Assembly: GCA_049999725.1 (NCBI GenBank)
Contig: JBNGIS010007877.1
Coordinates: 1-23,419 of the forward strand
Origin: Haplomitrium mnioides
Taxonomy: Eukaryota > Marchantiophyta > Haplomitriopsida > Calobryales
Reading direction: 5' to 3'
Length of the DNA: 23,419 nt
The translations under genes and the position numbers were made by a program. Below, piece after piece: positions 9,844-20,078 of this stretch (positions within the stretch are counted from its first letter, which is position 1; each line of letters begins with the position of its first letter). The notes below the pieces were generated by a model that searched no databases, was not told the DNA's origin, and worked only from the letters and a program-made list of their open reading frames with translations.

Positions 9844-10368
9844 GACCCGCAGTTCTGAAGTTGATTGGAGTCTGAAGAATCCTACGAGCTCCTCCAAAGT
9901 GCCACGTGTCCTAGGTAGCGTCGTCCGATGTCGGTTTCAACAAGGACGCTTGACCGCCGTGCTCATCTGAGGTTTCAAAGAAGATCGTGGATGCCTCTAT
10001 GTCTACCACGTTTCCGCTAAATCTCCCAAAGACCCTTGAAGACGCCACATTTCCGCAAAGACTCACGGACACCCCCACGTCTGCTACATCTCCACTGAAT
10101 CTCCTAGAGGCCCCTAAGGATGCCACGTTTCCGCAAAGGCTTGCGTACACCTCCACATGTACCACGTCTCCTCTGAATCTCCTGGTGCCCCCTGAAGACG
10201 CCACGTTTCCGCAAAGGCTCGCAGACAATGAAGGAAGGGGTTGCGGACCCCAATTGAACCTATTAACGCGTGAGGGATCAGAGCATCACCCGATCCTTGG
10301 TGTAGTCCTTGCTTACGAAGGCCATGGCCTCCCTCTTTCTCTTCCCAATTTTTGCTTTTAATGCGCGA
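9844..10368 (-). repeat. Internal LTR fragment (probable 3' LTR of element B)
   Basis: Similar to 12337-12830 of LTR B and 1380-1925 of A's 3' LTR, including the 38-bp array. It has neither LTR terminus. On the left it is cut by the outer edge of element A. On the right, LTR similarity ends near 10368, and similarity to the gag leader and primer-binding site starts by about 10377. The simplest reading is the remnant of B's 3' LTR, cut by insertion of A on one side and by an internal deletion on the other. Confidence 0.7.
10001..10228. repeat. 38-bp tandem array, 6 units
   Basis: Six units total 228 bp. Many open with CCACGTTTCCGC and alternate between a CAAAGGCT-type and a TGAATCTCC-type middle, which hints at a 76-bp higher-order unit. 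Confidence 0.85.
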
Positions 10369-10405
10369 CATCTAATTTTGGTCTTAGGTTTTTGCAAACC
10401 TTTCA

Positions 10406-10422
10406 CCCTCCTTCTAGCGCCA
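10406..10422 (-). promoter_or_regulatory. Primer-binding site of element B
   Basis: Minus-strand TGGCGCTAGAAGGAGGG, 8 nt from the LTR edge (LTR starts at 10431). The spacer AAAAATTTA is the same as in element A, and this site appears better preserved. Confidence 0.7.
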
Positions 10423-10430
10423 AAAATTTA

Positions 10431-13312
10431 TGTCACTCCCCTCCTTCAAGCCTTAACCTTCATATGTGCCATTTGGAAGGTAGGAGAGAACAAAAACAGA
10501 GGAAATGAGCTCTTTAATGAGATGGCCCCTATCTAGTTATCACTTTGAGGCTTTCAGGAACTCTTCTTCACCTCACAAGCCTTTTCTCTCTACAACGATC
10601 AATTCAACAGCCCAACGGCTCATTCACACTCAATGCCAAAATACCCATGCACATAAACCCAAGTGCTTCTGTGGTAATCTTCAATATAATTCAGAGGTCC
10701 CAAATCTGGGCCCAGCCACTTTGTAAACAACTCAGGGGTATAATGCAATAACCCGAGAGTCACATAACAATGTCAAGGGACTTGACTCCCCCTTCATAGG
10801 GTTGTCCGAGGGTTCGAAACAATAGGTATACTTGGATGATCCTAGTTCTAATTGTTTCTTACACAATACAACATAATTCAAATCTAGCTAACACACTTAT
10901 ATACAATTACAAACAACATACATTGCACTTCACCATAATCATATGCCTTACAAAACCACCAGGACTAACCTCCATAGCAGACTCCTCCTTTCTTCCTCAA
11001 CTTACCACCTCAATCTTCCTTTCCTCTCATAGGCACACACCCTTCATTGAGATAGTTTTTAAACTTCCCTTATGAGAAGCCTTGGATTTACTTCCTTAGG
11101 CTTGGAAGAGGATTTCTTTAACTTCCACCTCTAGAAGACAGCCCTCTTCACTGCTGGCAACTCACTCCACCTCCGAACCTTGAACATATCTTCTCCATAA
11201 TGCGTGAGCACTAACGCAACCACCTTCTTCTTGGCTCCACTTCAAAAGAATAACCAGAGCAACACTCCGAGCACTTCTGGGTTTGATACTCCTGCACAGA
11301 TGATGCAGAGACAACTCCAAGATCCCACTTGGCAGCCTCTCTCATATTCTCAACAGATCCGATCCCTTCAATTTCCCGTATCGATTCACCTCCGCTACTG
11401 GTCCACCCGTAGGGATGAGTCCACCTGGATCGCCCGAGCCTCTAGAGCTCCCCATCCAACGATCCTTGGCGCCCCTCTAGTCCACCTCCACCCCTGCTAA
11501 CCCCCTGCACGAGTACACTCGCCTTATGTAAGTTCTCACTGGAATCCTTTCTATCTTACATCAGTGCGTCTTCCTGTCCCGAGATTGTTTGTGTGTCTCT
11601 AGCTTGCTTGCACACCAACATCAACCCGTTCAATGTCGTAGTCCGTCAATGTATACCTCTCGCGCTTCCGACCCTCTGAATCCTTCCCGTTTGAAAAGGT
11701 CGTTATTCCCGTTAGACTTGGGCTTCGGCAAGGTGACACCTGTCTCGTCTATTCGAAGAAAGATCTAAGTACAACGGCCAGTTTTGAGGTCTACGTGGTC
11801 GAGTTCGTGAAATCTCGTGGAACAGGGTTCCGAAGTTTGACTTTTCCTCTGTGACCGCCGTTCGACACCATTTTCCACCAGGAAGCTAGACCACCACATT
11901 GACCCTGATCCATGGTTGACCGCGGACCCAAGTCCAAAGAATCCAACGGACGGGTGAGTCTGAAAGATCCCTCAGACCTTGAGTTCTGAGGTTGACCGTC
12001 TTCCGTTGCCACCGTCCAATGTCGCTTTCAAGAGGGAAGGTAGACCGCCGCGGTGACCTGGGGTTCCGAAGTTGACTACGGAAGATTCTAGAATATTCCT
12101 CGAACAAGGGGTTCGAAGAAATCCGCAGAACCTCTAGGCCCACAATTGACTTGGTTCCTTAAAGCATTGTACGACAATGTTTTCAACAAAGATAGTGGTC
12201 TGCCATACTGACCTTTGTCTGTGGTTGACCTCTTTCTGATCGGAATGATCCAACGAGCTCCTTCGAAGTGCCACGTATCTGAGGTAGCACCGTTCGATGT
12301 CGTTTTCAACGAGGAAGGTAGACCGCCGAGCTAACTAGCAGTTTCAAAGTTGACCAGAGTCCGAGGAATCCAACGGGCTCCTCCAAGGTGCCATGTGTCC
12401 AAGGTAGTGCCTTCCGACGATGTTTTCAACTGGGAAGCTTGACTGTCACGCTGACTTTAGGTTCGGAACAAGATCGTGGATGCCTTCCCGCCTGCCACGT
12501 TTCCGTTGAATCTCTCGGACTCCCCCGCGCCTGCCACGTCTCCGCTGAATCTCCCGGAGACCTCTGAAGATGCCCTGTTTCTGCAAAGGCTTGCGGGCAC
12601 ACCCATGCTTGCCACATCCTCGTTGAATCTCCTAGAGCCCTCTGAGGACGCCACGTTTCCGCAAAGGCTCGCGGGCACTGAAGAAAGAGCTTGCGCACCC
12701 CAGCAGAACCCGTTAACGCCTGAGGGATCAAAGCGTCCCCTAATCCTTGACATAGTCGCTGCTTATGAAGGTCATGGCCCCCTCCTTTCTCTTCCCAATT
12801 TCTGCTTCTGGTGCACAACATTTGAAAGCTTGTGTTGCGGTCTTTCCTTGTCTGCGGTCCCCTCCTCCCGTTGTCGCTCTTCGATCTCCGCCCCACGTCT
12901 CGAATCCTCCCCTCGTAGTCCCCGCTCCTTTCTCACTTTCGACTGATTACCTTTAGTGCGTGCTCCATTCCTCCCTGCTTGGGCCTCAATTCCTACATCT
13001 TGATGATACTTGCAAGCTCTCTTCCGCTTCTGTCTAATTTTAGTTGTAACCCCCTTACTCGCTGACTGACACATGTCCATTTTCTCATTCTGAAACGATC
13101 CCACTCCCCTCGTTGGATCCAGGTGATCTACTTGTACTCATTGATTGGGGTTGATCTGCTGCTTCTGAGGTACGTTAACACTTCTCAGAGAGAAATTGTT
13201 CCAATGCCACCTCCGATTCCATGAATTCTTCCTTAGTGCCTTTTGTCACTAGCTCATATGAGGCTTCTGATTTCTCCAATTTTTCAGTACTGCCTCAATT
13301 CACCGGCTGACA
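10431..13312 (-). repeat. Element B LTR (2882 bp)
   Basis: Starts TGTCACTCCC and ends GGCTGACA on the plus strand, so the minus-strand LTR runs TGTCAGCC to AGTGACA. It aligns in order with the A LTRs. It is about 1 kb longer than A's 5' LTR because it keeps the U3 segment with the 38-bp array and the stretch at 12690-13180. Confidence 0.85.
12491..12680. repeat. 38-bp tandem array, 5 units
   Basis: Five units total 190 bp, of the same family as 1411-1784, with CCTGCCACGTTTCCG-type starts. Confidence 0.85.
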
Positions 13313-13354
13313 CACAAGAACAAACAAAGCCATGAACATCTCTAACTAGATTTG
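13313..13354 (-). pseudogene. Element D integrase zinc finger, left piece
   Basis: These 42 bases between the ends of LTR B and LTR C translate on the minus strand as LVRDVHGFVCSC. This is the segment that normally precedes and includes the first Cys of the integrase HHCC finger, after the conserved W-P of the family. The frame is the one used by the relic to the right of element C (21865 onward). The last 5 bases (13350-13354) are the ATTTG target duplication. Alone it would be too short to identify. The match in frame, order and orientation with the right piece supports the call. Confidence 0.8.
13350..13354. repeat. Target-site duplication of element C, left copy (ATTTG)
   Basis: ATTTG directly precedes the LTR start TGTTGCTCC at 13355. 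The identical pentamer directly follows the other LTR end at 21864. Five bp is the usual Ty3/Gypsy duplication length. Confidence 0.85.
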
Positions 13355-15570
13355 TGTTGCTCCTCTGTTCCAGGCTTTAACCTTTTTAGATGCTGCTTTG
13401 AAGGCAGAGGAGGACAGATTCAAAGCCTTTAGGTTCTTTTCTGAGATAGCCCTTTGACAGTTATCACTTTGAGGCCTTAAGGATTCTCCCTTTCCTTACA
13501 AGCCATTTGGATCACCACTCACTCTCTTCTTGTTACACTCAAATCATTCACTCATGCAACCCCTAGTCCACATTTACCACACCCAGCTTTCCTTGTGTGA
13601 TTCCTTGAATTTATTCCAAGGGTCCAACTCTCGAGACCCTCCCACCTTGTATGCTGTGAGGCAGAAAGGTGCTATGACCTTGACCAATGAACGAATGATA
13701 GAGTACTGGACTCCCCCTCTCAAGGTTGTCACAGGACTGATGCAAATGATTCCTAACTAGCCTAAGATGAACTAATTCCTAAACTATGCAACAAGATCAT
13801 GAGAGAGCATTTACCCCTATGATCACTTTGTTGTATCAAGGGATTTGACTCCCCCTCCAAAGCTATCCCAAGGTCTGCTCAACAGGTCCTAATGTGCTCT
13901 AGTCTAAAAGGCCTTTGAACTTAAATGCAAAATGTAAATCTAACTATACACAAATACACAAACACATTTACACTATGTACTGCAATAGAAACAGAGTTCT
14001 TGAAGGCCTTCTGAACTGATCTCACCAATGAATCATTTGCTGCCTTCCAACCTTCACACCAACATCCACCCACACACCCCTCTCTAGATAGTTTTTCAAC
14101 TTCCCTCACGAGAAGCCTTGACTTTACTTCCTCAGGCTAGGAAGAGAATTTCTTTCACTTCCACCTCTGGAAGACAATCTTCCCGACTTTAGGTAGCCCA
14201 CTCCACCCCGAACCTCGACAAGTCTTACTCCACAGTGCGCGGGCGTTAATGCAGGCCTCCTCTCTCAGCTCCACTTGAAGAATTACACCTGAGTGTACTC
14301 TGAACACTCTGGATTGATGCTCCTGCACAGAGAATGCAGAGACGATTCCAAGCTTCTCACTTGGTAGCCTCTCCCGATTTCTCAGCAAGCAAGAGTCCCT
14401 TCTAGACTCCCGTATCGATACACCTCTGCCCTTAGTCCACTCACGGGGAGGAGTTCACCTGGATCGTTTGAGCCTCTAGAGCTCATCGCTCAACGATTCT
14501 CAACGCCCATCCAATCCACCTCCACCCTCGCTTGCCCTCAGTGCGAGTTCACTCGCTTCATGTAGCTTCTCACTAGATTCTTCCTCCTACCTTACCTCCT
14601 TGCGATTTCCCTGTCTTGAGATCACTGTCACATCCGTCGATTGTTTGTGCATCAACCCAATAGAAATCAGAGCCTCTCGATGTATACCTAGTGAGCCTCA
14701 CTGATCCCCCTAGCCCTTCCCGTTGAAAGGTCGTTAATCTCGTTGGGCTCGGAATGGGAGGTGATGACGTGTGTCTTGTTAGTTGGTTGAGAAGCGTCAA
14801 GTACAACGGTAGCTCTACAAGGTGTTTGAAGAATCTTGCAGGCTGAGATTCCGCAAATTCCCGTGGAACCAAGTCTGAAGAATTCTTCGAAACAAAGTTC
14901 CGAAGCTCCCCTCGGAACCTAGTCCACATGAATCTTTGCAGATTCGCCCGAATATTCCACAGATCCCCTTTGAGCGCCATGTCATCTGAGGCCCTGCTGT
15001 CCGACGCTGCCTCACAAAAGAGTAGGCGGACTGCCACGCTGACTCTTTCTCCGAAGTTGACCTGCACGTGGTTCGAGACCCGATGAGCTCCGACTTGCCA
15101 CTACGTGTCTTTTGACAAACCCAAAGCTTTTGAGGTCGCTACGTCATCCGAAGACTGTTGCCCCACAAACGGGTAGGTGGATCGTCACGTTGACCTCCTT
15201 TCGAAGTTGACCAGCGAACTTCTCAAGCTTTCTCAGGGCGCCATGTCATCTTAAGAATGTCGTCTGATGCCGCCTCACAAAGGGGTAGGCGGATTGTGAG
15301 TTTGACCCTCTTCCGAAGTTGACCTGCTGATCTTCCGCGGATGCCACGTCATCCGAAGCGCCTTCCCTCATCGAGTAAGAACTGTACCGATGTTGCAACT
15401 TCGGGAATCCCCTTGTGATAAGAAGAGCTTGCGCACCCGAGGCTCCCTTCGCTAAGTTGTCATCCTGCTCGCTATAAGAACTACAAGAAGCTTCTTGCAC
15501 CAACCCCTAACATCCTCCATCGAACTTTCCAACTTCGAAGCCGTACCTTGTCGAACTTTCCCACTCGTCT

Positions 15571-15927
15571 TCGCCGGATCGGTGATAGATCCTCTCTTCG
15601 GCACTCCTCGGTCTCCTCTAGTTGGATCGTTGATAGGTCACCCTTTTGCCTTTACTTGTTCTTTCAGTCACATCGTCAATAGGTCACCTCTTCCGCACTG
15701 CTTGCTCTTCATCTAGTCGGATCCGCACTAGATCGCCTCTTCGGCACTCCTTGGTTCTCCTCTAGTTAGATCTATGATTCATCACTCTTTTGGCTTCCTT
15801 CGGTTCTCCTCTAGTCCGATCGTGGATAGGTCACCCCTTCACCACTTCTTGGTTCTCCTTTGGCCGGACCCACGATAGATCACCTTATCTTGATCCCTCC
15901 TTGCTCTCCGGTTGGGCCTCTCAACGG
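15571..15927. repeat. ~50-bp tandem array in C 3' LTR
   Basis: About seven degenerate units, each with CTCTTCGGCACTCCTTGG, TTCTCCTCTGGTCGGATC and GATAGGTCACC parts. The same array recurs in the C 5' LTR (20677-21085). It is not seen in the A or B LTRs. Confidence 0.85.
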
Positions 15928-16063
15928 ATCCCTGTTAAATGGGCTCTCCACGTCGGAAGACGAATCGGAACCCATTTAATCGAGTTCCTCACTTAGGGAG
16001 GCTGATTTCCGCTGCGCTCTTCGTGGCCTACCACCTCTCCGTGAAGACCTTGGACCCCTTGGA

Positions 16064-16180
16064 GTCTCCACATCACCCGCGGAATCCCGTAAAGCGCTCT
16101 AGAGACACCACGTTTCCGTAGAATCCTTCAGAGCCCTCAGAAGACTCCACGTTTCCGCTCAGACTAGCGGACTCGACGAA
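16064..16180. repeat. 38-bp array, 3 units, C 3' LTR
   Basis: Three units of about 39 bp with CCACGTTTCCG starts. The partner LTR has three units at 21220-21332. Confidence 0.8.
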
Positions 16181-16708
16181 AGGGGTCGGACCTTTGCAAA
16201 GCACGTTCACGCTTGCGGGATCGATACGTCCCTCGCCCCTTGGCTTAGCTCACTCTTACGAAGATCCCGTCTCATCCCTCCTATCCCCGATCCGTGGTTC
16301 TCATGTGTGGCTTCTGTAGGCACGGTTCGTGGTCCCCTTCTCTCTTGAGTGGCTTCGGATTTCTTCTTTGTAGATCCGCTCTTCCTCCTTCGATTGCTTC
16401 GCCTCAGGTGGGCATTCCCTTCTGCCGGCTAGGCTTCGATTCCCGCATCCCCATGAGACCCACGAGCTCTTGTTTCCCCAATTCGATTTTTTAGTGGTAC
16501 CCACCTTCTTGCTAGCGCTCACTGCTCCCTCCTCTGCTTTAACCATGATCCCGTCCTCCTCCTTGGATCCATGCGCTTTGCTCATACTTGCAATTTTAAG
16601 GATTCTTACTGCTCCCAAGGTGGTCTTCCACTTATGAAAGCGGAATTGTATCAATGTTGCTCTTGTTGGGAAGAATTCCGTGATAGTACCTGAATCCGTT
16701 GGCTGACA

Positions 16709-16722
16709 TAACTCCTTCTTTG
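16709..16722 (-). promoter_or_regulatory. Polypurine tract of element C
   Basis: Minus-strand CAAAGAAGGAGTTA runs into the LTR start TGTCAGCC. It is in the same position as in element A (2308-2320). Confidence 0.8.
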
Positions 16723-16831
16723 AGTGTGAAGCGTCTTTGCGAACACCCTTCTTCTCCCTTACTCTGCTTTGTGCCTTTGTTGAATGATCGTTGGCTTGAA
16801 CTCTGCAACTCTTCCAATACAACCCCACAAA

Positions 16832-16880
16832 CCCCCCCCCCCACACACTGAACGCACACACACACACACACACACACACA
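16832..16880. repeat. Poly-C and (CA)n microsatellite in C 3' UTR
   Basis: Eleven C (16832-16842) are followed by a CA-rich stretch and a pure CA run (about 16854-16880), between the integrase stop and the polypurine tract. Open frames through it (runs of Cys-Val) are artefacts. Confidence 0.95.
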
Positions 16881-16884
16881 AAAC

Positions 16885-18150
16885 TTACCTCTGATGGCTG
16901 GGCACCTTTGATAGGGTTACAGTTGGGCTCTCTTCCTTCTCCTCTTGATTCTCATATCTTTTCAGCCTCCCAAAGTGCACATTGTTCGCAAACTTATGAC
17001 CCTCTAGTGCCTCCAGCTCTATTGACCCATTCCGATGGAGCTTCCTCAGAACGAATGGCCCCATCCATCTTGTGTGCAATTTTCCATGGAAATGCACAAA
17101 CTTCCTGTCATACAACACCACCAGATTTCCCTTTCGGAGGTCAATTGGTTTGAGCCCCTTATCATGTTGCTTTTTCTTGAGCTCTTGCTGGTGCTCCAAC
17201 CTCCCTTGGCTTAACTTTCCGATTTCTTCTATGCTCTCTAGTTGATAGAGCCTCTCCCTTCTGCTGTGGTCTTCAGCCATCCTCTCTTGCTCTTGCAATC
17301 TCCTCGTGGGCACCTCATACTCCACTGGCACCGGGTCATGTTGTCTAAAGACCAGAAAGTAGGGGCAATGGCCCGTTGTGGTCTTGTAGCCCAAGTTGTA
17401 AGCATAGGTTGCACTGAACAGCTTGAGGTTCCAATCTACTTTGTTCGCTGCCATCGTCTTACTGAGGATCTTCCTCATGATCCCATTGGCTCTCTTTGTT
17501 AGGCTATTAGCCTTGAGGTGGTAAGCAGTGGACCGTCTATGCTTATTGAAGTATCGATTGGTGAGGTCTCGGATTACCTGATTGATAAAATATGTCCCCT
17601 AATCGCTGACCAGCTCCAAATGAGGCTCGAATCTACATAACATATGCTCGTAAAGGAAGGCTGACACTATCTTGGCATCGTCCTTCCAAGTTGCTATGGC
17701 CTTCACCCACTTGGTGGCATAATCCATGGCCAACAATATGTATCTGTTGCCCTTCCGAGTGGAAGGTGCAATTGACCTAATGAAGTCTATCCTCCACTTC
17801 TCAAAAGATGTCACGGAATGATGGGCATTAGAGGATGGTGCTGATTTGCTGCAAGCCTCCCCGTCCTCTAGCACACATCACACCTCTTCACCCAAAAATG
17901 TACATTCTTGTGCAAGGTGAGCCACCAATATCTTGCATCCAAGACCTTCTTGATGGTGGTGTCTGCTGCAAAGTGGCCTTCCACCTCCTCTTTGTGGAGC
18001 GTTTGCATCACCACTGTGGACTGATCCCACTCTAAGCAACGTCTGATCATCCTGTCATACCCTCTATTATGTAATATCTTTAATCAAGAGGTATGGCCTT
18101 ACCTTCTTGAGGAACACAATAGCCTCCTCTCTGCTACTGCCTTAGAGGAG
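16885..18150 (-). pseudogene. Integrase, element C
   Basis: Minus strand. The HHCC finger has LHKEEVEGHFA and WVKRCDVC, followed by a TAG (17868-17870). The core has KWRIDFIRSIAPSTRKGNRY (first Asp) and DYATKWVKA. The second-Asp motif LVSD is followed by TAG (17599-17601) where Gln is expected. At the third catalytic position the sequence reads ANSLTKRANGIMR: the codon at 17494-17496 encodes Lys where the family has Glu (V/T-E-R). A one-base shift lies near 17815. The C-terminal ~197 codons (16885-17478) are open and include KLHTRWMGPFVLRKLH, ending about 25 residues after LKRY with no chromodomain. The protein cannot be made whole and lacks the DDE triad. Confidence 0.9.
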
Positions 18151-18750
18151 TTAAGCGGAACAAAGGAATTCGATGATGATTGCGTAATCCGTGGCCCTCC
18201 CAACCTTCACTTGGAACAGGTCTTCATCATGGAATTCGTCACCCACCTCCTGTTGATTGATAAGTCCAGCAATCCACGAAAAGAAATCTGCATTGTTGTG
18301 CTTCTTCCCCAGCTTGATCCTGACTTCAAAATTAAACTCATGCAAGAGGAGCACCTACCTTGCAATCCAACCGGTGACATGTGGCTTGTTCATCATGTAC
18401 TTGAGTGCATTGTGATATGTGTAAAAGATCACTTTGTAATGCAACAAATAGTGCCTGAATTTCTTCGGGGCATAGATGATTTCCAACGCTTACCGATCTG
18501 TGGCAGAGTAATTTTTCTCTACTGGTGCTAGTAGCTTGTTGGCGAAGTAGATTGGGTGATCACATCCTTATTCATCCACTTGGGATAACACTGCTTCGAT
18601 GCAAAACCGAGATACGTCAGTCATCACATGGAAGTCCTTCCCCGAGCTGGGAGGGACTAACATAAGGGCGTTCACCTGCTTCTTCTTCAATTCCCTGAAG
18701 CTTGCAAGTCTTTCAGGAGTGGCCTCAAATGTGCTACCCCCCTTGGTCAT
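18151..18750 (-). pseudogene. RNase H domain, element C
   Basis: Homologous to 3615-4118. The first Asp (FHVMTDVSRFCIE) is present. The segment with the catalytic Glu reads ATDR, then a stop, then ALEIIY, so the Glu is replaced by a stop. The third motif reads FYTYHNALKYMMNK (Tyr codon at 18415-18417) where A has FHTDHNALKYMVNK, so that Asp is lost too. The join to RT is unbroken here (LPLTQMTKGG), unlike in element A. Confidence 0.88.
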
Positions 18751-19483
18751 TTGAGTGAGGGGTAGAGCTATTGAGGCGAATTTGTCGATAAATCTGCGGT
18801 AGTATCCAACGCACCTCATGAATCCTTGCAGCTCCTTCAAATTGGTGGGAAATACCACATTTAGCCAATTGGCAATCTTCTTCTGATCCACCTCTATTCC
18901 TCTGCTCGAAATTCGGTGTCCGAGGAGTATCCCCTCCTTTATCCCGAAGAAGCATTTGCTTGGATGCAACCTTAGCTCTGTTTCTGTGAATTTTTGAAGA
19001 GTGAGCTATACATCCCTCTGGTGGTCTTCCAGCTTGCCATACACCACGAAATTGTCGATGAACACTTCTAGGAATTTCTTGAAGTAGTCGTGGAAGATGT
19101 TCATCATCATCAGCAGGATGGTACCGGGTGCATTGCACAATCCAAAGAGTGAATGCTGTCTTGAAATGATCCTCCTCCCGGATCCAGATTTGGTTATATC
19201 ATGAGTACATTTTTAAGAAGCTCTACACCTCCTACCCTACCACCAAATCCAACACCTCATTTGTGAAAGACAATGGACAGTGGTCCTTCTTCGTGGCATC
19301 ATTAAGATTCCAAAAATCTTGGCATACTCAAATCTTCTTCTCCCCGTCCGGTCCCACCTTCTTGGGCACCATTATCAAGGGAAATACCCACTTAATGTTG
19401 AGGATAGGGTAAATGAAATCAACTTCCAAGAGTTTGTGTATCTACTTCTTCACTAGCAGGGAGAATCGGGGATTCATCCGGTA
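18751..19483 (-). pseudogene. Reverse transcriptase, element C
   Basis: Recognised by FGLCNAPGT, NIFHDYFKKFLEVFIDNFVVYG, KEGILLGHRISSRGI and VGYYRRFIDKFA on the minus strand. The catalytic box is FIDN, not FIDD: the second Asp codon is AAT (19051-19053). The proximal part (19140-19483) is broken by stops, including a TAG at 19223-19225 matching 4626-4628 in element A. RT activity is lost twice over, by truncation and by active-site change. Confidence 0.88.
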
Positions 19484-20078
19484 TTACCTCTGACGTACTA
19501 GGATCGCTGTAAGTTCCACGTTGATCCCATGCTCTCTCAATTCTCTTGAAACTCCCTTCAAATGTACGTGACTCCAAGCGAAGGCGTCACTGAAATTGTG
19601 TAGCAGATTGGTGAGGGCTCGCTCCACCTCTCTAGGCAATTTGGAGCCTATATAGAAGATGTGTCCTTCTCGGATCACCAACTTCTTGTGCTGAGCATCC
19701 CGCACCACCCCCATCTCATTTTGTCCTCTGTTGTCTCATGCTGGTATCAAAGTAGCCAACCGCACTCCGCCCTTCTCTAGATGGGCTTCTTCGAACCTCC
19801 CCGTGTCCGCTTTCCTCATCCGATGAGACACTTCAGACCTTTCTTCTCTCCGAATCCTGGTGTCCTCACCTCTAGTTCGATCTTCCGTTGATTCCCTCCA
19901 CTAGTGCTCTATTCCACCGTAGACGGATAATTCAATTTGGTTGACGGACACCACACCCTCCTCCAACAGACTCTCCTCTGTCGCTTCACTCACCGTCTAT
20001 ACCCAGTAGTGGTACTTCGAGTCTTCTTCCTCCTCGGACCACTCACTGTCATACTCTGCCTCAAACTGTGTTTTTAAC
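19484..20078 (-). pseudogene. Protease-RT linker remnant, element C
   Basis: The part nearest RT (19484-19714) is open: FNDAF-type motif FSDAFAWSHVHLKGV and SRELREHGIN, with a TAA at 19484-19486 shared with element A. Farther right, the frame includes the acidic segment EYDSEWSEEEEDSKYHYWV (about 19997-20065), equivalent to the linker after the protease in A. Just beyond it, the sequence switches to LTR sequence. No protease fold remains. Confidence 0.8.

Larger units (their letters stand above)
10369..13312 (-). mobile_element. Element B: collapsed retrotransposon (leader stub plus 5' LTR)
   Basis: A complete LTR (10431-13312) keeps about 55 bp of its downstream leader with the primer-binding site. 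All gag and pol is gone, and the stub is fused to the LTR fragment 9844-10368. This is a near-complete internal deletion, not a clean solo LTR, because the leader survives. The outer edge at 13312 abuts the integrase relic of element D. Its target duplication should be CACAA (13313-13317), but the matching left copy is not visible in the window. Confidence 0.75.
13355..16708 (-). repeat. Element C 3' LTR (3354 bp)
   Basis: The plus-strand start TGTTGCTCC corresponds to TGTCACTCC of A and B, and it ends GGCTGACA. It is the longest LTR here. The first ~1.2 kb align with A and B, followed by C-type sequence with ~100-140 bp repeats around the CCGAAGTTGACC motif (14995-15370), a ~50-bp array (15571-15927) and three 38-bp units (16064-16180). 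Confidence 0.88.

Noticed and set aside
12426-12946. Paired ~156-codon open frames on both strands in LTR B
   Set aside because: They arise from the 38-bp array, whose period is not a multiple of 3 but which is poor in stops. No start context or domain supports them.
14573-15067. A 164-codon minus-strand open frame in the C 3' LTR
   Set aside because: It lies wholly within LTR repeats, has no recognisable domain, and is not conserved as an open frame in the matching parts of the other LTRs.
16301-16879. A 192-codon minus-strand open frame beginning with a Cys-Val run
   Set aside because: It starts in the CA microsatellite and runs through the polypurine tract into LTR sequence. It matches no domain and crosses an LTR boundary.
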